This document shows positions 53,356 through 57,925 of a stretch of DNA of 57,925 nt, one piece after another. The stretch is from Bacillus subtilis subsp. subtilis. Lineage in GTDB: Bacteria; Pseudomonadota; Gammaproteobacteria; Xanthomonadales; Xanthomonadaceae. The DNA lies in assembly GCA_021733645.1 (NCBI GenBank), contig JAHREJ010000028.1, forward strand, positions 1-57,925, read 5' to 3'. Under the pieces are notes generated by a model. That model was not told where the DNA came from, made no database searches, and was given only the letters and a program-made list of their open reading frames with translations. Every line of letters begins with the position of its first letter. Positions within the stretch are counted from its first letter, which is position 1. Both the position numbers and the translations under genes were made by a program.

Positions 53356-53715
53356 ATGTCCTACATCGACGGTTTTGTGCTCGCAGTACCCACCGCCAAC
53401 AAAGACAAATTCCTGGCCCACGCGCGCGAAGGCGATGCGATCTGTATCGAACACGGCGCACTGCGCGTGGTGGAGTGCTGGGGTGACGATGTGAGCCACG
53501 GCAAACAGACCGACTTCTTCCGCGCCGTAGAGGCCAAGGACGATGAAACAGTGGTGTTTTCGTGGATCGAATGGCCCGACAAGGCCACCCGTGATGCCGG
53601 CATGCAGAAGATGATGGAAGACCCGCGCATGAACCCGGAAAACAACCCGATGCCGTTTGACGGCAGGCGCATGATCTACGGCGGCTTCGTGCCGGTGGTG
53701 GAGCTGGGCGGCTAA
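53356..53715 (+). CDS. DUF1428 family protein
   Basis: The 119-residue protein begins MSYIDGFVLAVPTANKDKF and has the conserved VVECWGDDVSHGKQTDF and MPFDGRRMIYGGF segments of DUF1428 (YbaA-like), a dimeric ferredoxin-like fold of unknown function. The ATG at 53356 is set by a CTGGAGGCAGCC ribosome binding site. No operon partner is evident. Confidence 0.92.
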   Translation: MSYIDGFVLAVPTANKDKFLAHAREGDAICIEHGALRVVECWGDDVSHGKQTDFFRAVEAKDDETVVFSWIEWPDKATRDAGMQKMMEDPRMNPENNPMPFDGRRMIYGGFVPVVELGG

Positions 53716-53762
53716 GCGCGCAGGCGGGGGCATCGCATCGGCACCTGGATGCGCTTGCCCGG

Positions 53763-53800
53763 CTGGCCGGTGCACGGCATGCTCAAGGCCCACCGGCCAG
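53763..53800. terminator. 10-bp inverted repeat downstream of the DUF1428 gene
   Basis: CTGGCCGGTG (53763-53772) and CACCGGCCAG (53791-53800) are exact inverted copies with an 18-base loop, between the DUF1428 stop and the S9 peptidase gene. There is no T-run, so terminator function is only possible. Confidence 0.35.
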
Positions 53801-53846
53801 GCCCGGCGGCGCGTGCCGCAATGGGCGCCGCACAGGAGCTGCATCG

Positions 53847-56297
53847 ATGACAGAAGGATCTGCACCGCGCCACCTGCAGATGCTGGCCGGGATGCTGGGG
53901 CTGCTTGGATTGAGCCTGACGCCGGCGATGGCCGCGCCCACCGCCGAGGACTACGCGCGCGCCGAACGGGTACTGGATGGACACCTGCGCGGAAAGGTTC
54001 GCAATGCCACGGTGCTGCCGAACTGGCTGGACGATGGCCGGTTCTGGTATCGCCACCAGACTGCACAGGGCAGCACCGAATACCTGCTGGTGGACCCGCG
54101 CGCGCCCTCGCGCGAGCCGCTGTTTGATCGCGCGCGGTTGCGTGTGGCGCTGCAGGCCGCTGGTGCTACCGACGCCGACAAGGTGCTGCAGCAGGTGGCC
54201 AGCGTCACCCCCACGGCCGATGCCGACGCGCTGCAGCTGGTGCTGCGCAGCGGCGTCGCGCAGGGTCTGCAGTGCGCGCTGCCGGCCTACCGGTGTGCGG
54301 CAGTCGCGCTGCCCGCACCGAACCCGCAGGCGCTGACCGCACCGGATGGACAGCGGGCCGTGGTGGTACGCGACCACAACCTGTGGCTGCTGCCGGCCGG
54401 AACGGCACCGGCCATCGCGCTCACCCACGATGGCCAGGCGTCCCACGGCTACGGCGTGCTGCCCGATTTCGCCCTGCGCGGCATTCCCTATCGCGAGGGC
54501 CGGCTGCAACCGCCGCCGTTCGCGGTGTCGTGGGCACCTGACGGCAGCCGCCTGTTCGGGGTGCGTTATGACGAGCGCCATGTGCAGGCCTATCCGTACC
54601 TGGCCACGGCACCGGCGCAGGGCGTTCGCCCGGTGCTGCACCAGGTGCGGCTGGGCTTGCTGGGCGATGCCGAGCAGGTGCGCGATGCCTGGTTTGCCAC
54701 CGACGTGGAGGCAGCGCGCACGCAGACCATCCCGGTGCCGGATGGCTGGCACAGCCTGACCGAGGCCGGTGTACTGGGCTGGTCGCGTGGGGCAGACAAG
54801 GTCTATACCGCGATCGTGCGGTATGACCGTCCGGCGCGGATCCGGCTGGTCGAGATCGACCTGCAACGCCGCGCCGTGCGCACCCTGCTGGAGGAAACCT
54901 CCAGCACCCGCGTGCAACTCAACAGCTATCCCTACAACCGCGCGGCGGTGCGCGTGCTGCCGGGCCGCAACCAGGTGGTGTGGTTCTCGCAGCGCGATGG
55001 CTGGGGCCATCTGTACCTGGTGGATGCCACCCGCGGCGGGGTGATCCGGCAACTGACCCGTGGCGCGTGGCTGGTGCGCGATATCGTCGGCGTTGATCCG
55101 GACGAGCAGCAGCTTTACTTCAGCGCGGGCGGGCGCGAGCCCGGCGACCCCTACCAGCGACGCCTGTACCGGGTGGCGCTGGACGGTGGCGACCCGGTGC
55201 TGTTGACCCCTGAAGCCGCCGACCATGCCATCGATGCGGGGGCCGGCGTGCTGATGGGCGGGCGTGACCCGCAGCTGCTGGCACCGTCGGGCCGCTGGGT
55301 CGTGAACAGCCACTCAACCGTGGCCGAGCCGCCCACCATCGTGCTGCGCGACACACGCGATGGCCGCGTGGTGCTGCCACTGGAACACGTCGACGACAGC
55401 GAAGTGCGTGCGGCCGGCTGGCAGCCACCGCACCGCGAGCAGTTGCTGGCCGCCGACGGCCACACCCCCATCTACGCCACCGTGTACCTGCCACCCGGTT
55501 ACACCGCCGGCGGCCGGTATCCGGTGATCGATGCGATGTACGGCGGGCCGCATGTGAGCAACGCGGCGGTGGGTTACCTGGAGGCCACCGCCACGATGAA
55601 TCCGGTGGCGCGCGCCAGCCTGGCCCAGCTCGGCTTCGTGGTGGTCAGCATCGATGCGCGTGGCACGCCCGGCCGCTCCAAGGCGTTCCACGACAGCAGT
55701 TATCTGACCGCTGCCGACGTGCAGTTGGACGACCACGTTGTCGCGATCCGGCAACTGGCCGCGCGCTACCCGGGCATGGACCTGGCGCGGGTGGGCATCT
55801 ACGGACATTCCTTCGGGGGCTACAGCGCCGCCCGGGCACTGTTGCGCCATCCGTCCTTCTACCGGGTGGGCGTGGCGTCGGCGGGCAGCCATAGCTTCCA
55901 GGGCATGTACGGCGGCGGTATCCACGGCATGGACCGGTTGGTGGGTGGGCAACCGGTGTATGCCGACGGCAGCGCGGTACGACCCGATGCGGGGTCGGTG
56001 CCTGCGTTGTTCCAGCCGCTGGACAACAGCGCGTTGGCCGCGCAGCTGCAGGGCAAACTGATGCTGGTGTATGGCGACCTGGACGAGAACGCCATGCCGG
56101 CGCTGACGCTGCAGCTGGCGCGTGCGCTCAACGCCGCCAACAAGGACTACGACCTGCTGTACCTGGCCAACCAGGACCACGAACTGTTCCGCAACGATGC
56201 GTACTACATGCGCCGGATGTGGGATTACTTTGTCACCCACTTGATGGGTGCCACGCCGCCCGCGTACGAACTGGGCAGGCAGCACGACGGAGGATGA
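53847..56297 (+). CDS. S9 family serine peptidase (dipeptidyl-peptidase IV-like), exported
   Basis: The 816-residue protein has a signal peptide (about residues 1-30, ending AMAA), an N-terminal DPPIV_N-type beta-propeller (about 60-530) and a C-terminal prolyl-oligopeptidase-type alpha/beta hydrolase domain. The nucleophile is Ser655 in YGHSFGGYSA, the aspartate is in YGDLDENAM near residue 757, and the histidine in NQDHELF near residue 790, so the triad is complete. Most family members have GWSYGG; histidine and phenylalanine replace tryptophan and tyrosine here. It likely releases dipeptides from periplasmic peptides. An AGGAG site precedes the ATG. Confidence 0.93.
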   Translation: MTEGSAPRHLQMLAGMLGLLGLSLTPAMAAPTAEDYARAERVLDGHLRGKVRNATVLPNWLDDGRFWYRHQTAQGSTEYLLVDPRAPSREPLFDRARLRVALQAAGATDADKVLQQVASVTPTADADALQLVLRSGVAQGLQCALPAYRCAAVALPAPNPQALTAPDGQRAVVVRDHNLWLLPAGTAPAIALTHDGQASHGYGVLPDFALRGIPYREGRLQPPPFAVSWAPDGSRLFGVRYDERHVQAYPYLATAPAQGVRPVLHQVRLGLLGDAEQVRDAWFATDVEAARTQTIPVPDGWHSLTEAGVLGWSRGADKVYTAIVRYDRPARIRLVEIDLQRRAVRTLLEETSSTRVQLNSYPYNRAAVRVLPGRNQVVWFSQRDGWGHLYLVDATRGGVIRQLTRGAWLVRDIVGVDPDEQQLYFSAGGREPGDPYQRRLYRVALDGGDPVLLTPEAADHAIDAGAGVLMGGRDPQLLAPSGRWVVNSHSTVAEPPTIVLRDTRDGRVVLPLEHVDDSEVRAAGWQPPHREQLLAADGHTPIYATVYLPPGYTAGGRYPVIDAMYGGPHVSNAAVGYLEATATMNPVARASLAQLGFVVVSIDARGTPGRSKAFHDSSYLTAADVQLDDHVVAIRQLAARYPGMDLARVGIYGHSFGGYSAARALLRHPSFYRVGVASAGSHSFQGMYGGGIHGMDRLVGGQPVYADGSAVRPDAGSVPALFQPLDNSALAAQLQGKLMLVYGDLDENAMPALTLQLARALNAANKDYDLLYLANQDHELFRNDAYYMRRMWDYFVTHLMGATPPAYELGRQHDGG

Positions 56298-56299
56298 GG

Positions 56300-56983
56300 T
56301 CAGCGCGACGCGGTGTCGTCGTCGTGATGGGCGCTGCCGGCGCCCATGCCGCCACCGCCCATGCCGCCCATGCCTCCGCCACCGCCACCCGCTTTGCCCC
56401 CGGCCTTGTCGGCCTCGCCCTTGCCCTTCGCACCGGGCGCGGGCCGGGCCGGACCCTGGCGCGGAATGGCCACACTGGCGGGAATGGGTGCCAGGTCGAG
56501 TGCTTCGCGGATGAAGTTGCGCAGCGACACCACCAGCTCGGCGGTCTGCACCGGCGTGCCCTGCGCCAGCTCGGTGGCGGCGGTGGCGGCCAGACGCACC
56601 TGCTCGTCGGTGCCGAGCAGGATGATGTCGGACAGCGCCGCTTCCACGGCATCGCGAATGCGCCGTGCACGGTCGCTGCCGGCCACCCCATCGGCGGGCA
56701 ACAGCAGCGCATCTTCCGGGGCATCGGCCGCAGCCGGCTGGCGCAGGTCGCGCAGATGGCGCGGATCGACGTGCAATGCGCCGGTGAACGAACCACCCAG
56801 GGTCTTGTAGGCGGCGATCAGCGTGCGCAGGCGCTCGTTGATCTGGCGGTTCTCACGCTCCCGACGCTGCTGCAGGGTCTGCATCACCAGCAGGCGGATG
56901 CCGACGCCGATCAGGGTGATGACGGCCAGCCCGAGCAGGGTGGAGAGCATGGCTTGCCAGGAGCTGAAGTCTAGACCGCGCAT
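56300..56983 (-). CDS. Membrane-anchored hypothetical protein with Gly/Met-rich tail
   Basis: The 227-residue protein has one N-terminal transmembrane helix (about residues 12-33), a charged helical region with NRQINERLRTLIAAYKTLGG, and a helical middle part. The C-terminal tail (about 185-227) has glycine runs alternating with methionine (GGGMGGMGGGGMG) and ends in an acidic/histidine segment HHDDD, which could bind metal. It appears conserved in style with xanthomonad hypotheticals, but the function is unknown. It is convergent with the S9 peptidase gene, two bases apart. Confidence 0.8.
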   Translation of the reverse strand: MRGLDFSSWQAMLSTLLGLAVITLIGVGIRLLVMQTLQQRRERENRQINERLRTLIAAYKTLGGSFTGALHVDPRHLRDLRQPAAADAPEDALLLPADGVAGSDRARRIRDAVEAALSDIILLGTDEQVRLAATAATELAQGTPVQTAELVVSLRNFIREALDLAPIPASVAIPRQGPARPAPGAKGKGEADKAGGKAGGGGGGMGGMGGGGMGAGSAHHDDDTASR

Positions 56984-57106
56984 GGGGATCCGGGAGGCGG
57001 CGGGGATTTGGCAACGATAGCTGGCGTGGGGTGAAGCGGTGATGCAGCCGAGCTACCTCTTGCTGCGTGGGCGACGCCCGTACACAGACCTCGCTGGATG
57101 GGGGGC

Positions 57107-57553
57107 TCAGGTCGGACGCACAAGGGTCTCAAGGAACAATGCGAAGGAGTCCGCGAAATGCGTGTAGCCGCCATCGCTGTAGTCGAACCTGAGGATCGGG
57201 TACTCGCCCTCGTTCAAGCCGTTGCGGGTGTCGAAGTAGAACGCCTCATCCGTGTCCGGCACGTGCAGCGCGATCAGTCCTGTTGGCGCGACGCCGTCTA
57301 CCGCGTCCAACCTGGCGTAGTAGATCAGGTCGTCGTCCGCGAGATCGCGGTGCTCCGGAGCGCAAAGCGTGAGGACCGGGGAGCTGCCAACCAGGAGATT
57401 GCCGTAGGTCTGCAGCCAGCATCTGTACGTTGCGGGCAACGGGAGGCCGAGCTCCCGCTCGGCGTCTTCGATCCACTCGGGCGCCACCTGGCGCCCGGGG
57501 TACACCTTGGCTCCCGACGACTGCGCTAGCAGGGCCTCGAGACGTTCAAACAT
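57107..57553 (-). CDS. SMI1/KNR4 (SUKH) family protein, putative toxin immunity protein
   Basis: The 148-residue protein has the SUKH-fold pattern: an early helix, then EWIEDAERELGLPLPATYRCWLQTYGN (about residues 26-52) with the conserved LP-YR-WL. Strands around LIALHVPDTDEAFYFDT and a final FADSFALFLETL helix follow. Proteins of this fold often neutralise nuclease toxins of contact-dependent or type VI systems. No toxin gene is in the window. Its ATG lies 6 bases after the stop of the short upstream Imm26-like gene, with AAAGGA as ribosome binding site. Confidence 0.85.
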   Translation of the reverse strand: MFERLEALLAQSSGAKVYPGRQVAPEWIEDAERELGLPLPATYRCWLQTYGNLLVGSSPVLTLCAPEHRDLADDDLIYYARLDAVDGVAPTGLIALHVPDTDEAFYFDTRNGLNEGEYPILRFDYSDGGYTHFADSFALFLETLVRPT

Positions 57554-57559
57554 TGCCGG

Positions 57560-57763
57560 TCATCCTTTGTGAATCCTGGGGCGTTTGGCACTGGGGCTGT
57601 GACCTACCGACGCCGCGAGCTCTGGCGCATCCAGCCTAAGCGCGAAGAACTGAGCAAGCCGCCATCTGTCTGAAATGTGTATCAGGCGCCCTATCCCATG
57701 CCCGCCCGACGGAAGCGGAATCGCAAACACGTCACCAACCGCACTCTTGATCTTATTCGCCAT
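57560..57763 (-). CDS. Short Imm26-like immunity protein, possibly truncated
   Basis: The 67-residue protein starts MANKIKSAVGDVFAIPLPSG, followed by GHGIGRLIHISD, which matches the start of Imm26-type immunity domains (GDVFAIPL...G-G-GR). Family members are usually about twice as long, so the protein appears cut short, ending in an unrelated-looking basic tail. A further ATG three codons upstream (57772) is possible. It forms a probable operon with the SMI1/KNR4 gene. Base composition here is less GC-rich than the core genome. Confidence 0.6.
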   Translation of the reverse strand: MANKIKSAVGDVFAIPLPSGGHGIGRLIHISDRWRLAQFFALRLDAPELAASVGHSPSAKRPRIHKG

Positions 57764-57871
57764 TTCAGCCACTCGAACCCAATGCTAGGCATCGATGCTT
57801 AATCAATCACAAGCCTTCAAACGTAGGAAGCAAAGGAGCGTACCCAGGCCCCATCACATCCAACCCGGCCG

Positions 57872-57894
57872 GTAGTGCCGAGCCATGCTCGGCA
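57872..57894. repeat. SMAG/GTAG palindrome at the right edge
   Basis: GTAGTGCCGAGCCATGCTCG followed by GCA is a GTAG element with the TGCCGAGC variant stem. The remainder of 57773-57925 shows no complete gene. Confidence 0.75.
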
Positions 57895-57925
57895 GCCCCC
57901 CTGATCCAACCCAAGGCGACAACCC

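Noticed and set aside
57820..57925. A minus-strand frame entering from the right edge and ending in PGYAPLLPTFEGL
   Set aside because: It reads through a GTAG palindrome, which normally lies between genes, and too little is visible to support a coding end.

Overview
The window is chromosomal DNA of a high-G+C gammaproteobacterium, most likely Stenotrophomonas (S. maltophilia group, Xanthomonadaceae). The evidence is the protein set (Ax21-family outer-membrane protein, membrane-anchored phosphomannomutase of the AlgC type, many secreted proteins) and especially the numerous short palindromes starting with GTAG that match the SMAG/GTAG repeats described in S. maltophilia. No rRNA or tRNA gene lies inside the window. 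A promoter-like motif at the extreme left edge, reading out of the window, could belong to an rRNA operon.

Left part (1-16.7 kb) is core chromosome. It holds tyrS, a membrane-anchored M23 murein endopeptidase, anmK, a small ribbon-helix-helix-like protein, and an exonuclease III/AmpG-type permease pair whose genes overlap by 4 bases (it resembles the ampN-ampG arrangement known from S. maltophilia). Then come pyrE, a secreted DUF4124-like protein with a strong terminator, and the complete kdpFABC-kdpDE potassium-uptake operon preceded by a KdpE-like T-rich box. A 45-bp minisatellite bracketed by two GTAG repeats follows.

The middle part (17-34 kb) contains algC/xanA-type pgm, dut and coaBC on the minus strand, a class II Fic protein with an unusual 30-bp palindrome in its leader, radC, argS and a SPOR-domain protein. 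After these is a mixed accessory stretch: an EF-Tu-domain-III-like orphan, AraC, VOC, ydfG-like SDR, DUF1456, LysR and an MFS exporter. Between the MFS gene and a convergent TIGR02001-type outer-membrane protein gene (about 32.0-33.0 kb), the junction of the two gene ends, with its GTAG palindromes, is present in four tandem copies.

At 34-47 kb is an alginate-utilisation locus: a FadR/GntR regulator, a TonB-dependent receptor, a two-domain PL6 alginate lyase, a PL17 oligoalginate lyase, a hexuronate-type MFS transporter, an SDR (DEH reductase), an SGNH esterase and a KDG kinase. The last six run as one tightly packed operon: import, depolymerisation to monomers, reduction of DEH to KDG, and phosphorylation to KDPG. 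The aldolase step is not encoded here.

At 47-52 kb a TetR/NUDIX pair is transcribed divergently from a three-gene catabolic-looking operon (sugar isomerase/epimerase-like, epoxide-hydrolase-like, HSL-type esterase). A perfect TetR-style palindrome overlaps the -10 box. The right end has an alpha/beta hydrolase, an Ax21-family protein, a DUF1428 protein, a DPP-IV-like S9 peptidase, a Gly/Met-tailed membrane protein, and the remains of a toxin-immunity cluster (SMI1/KNR4 gene plus a short Imm26-like gene). Gene calls were made by reading the translations. No database search was possible, so family names rest on recognised motifs.
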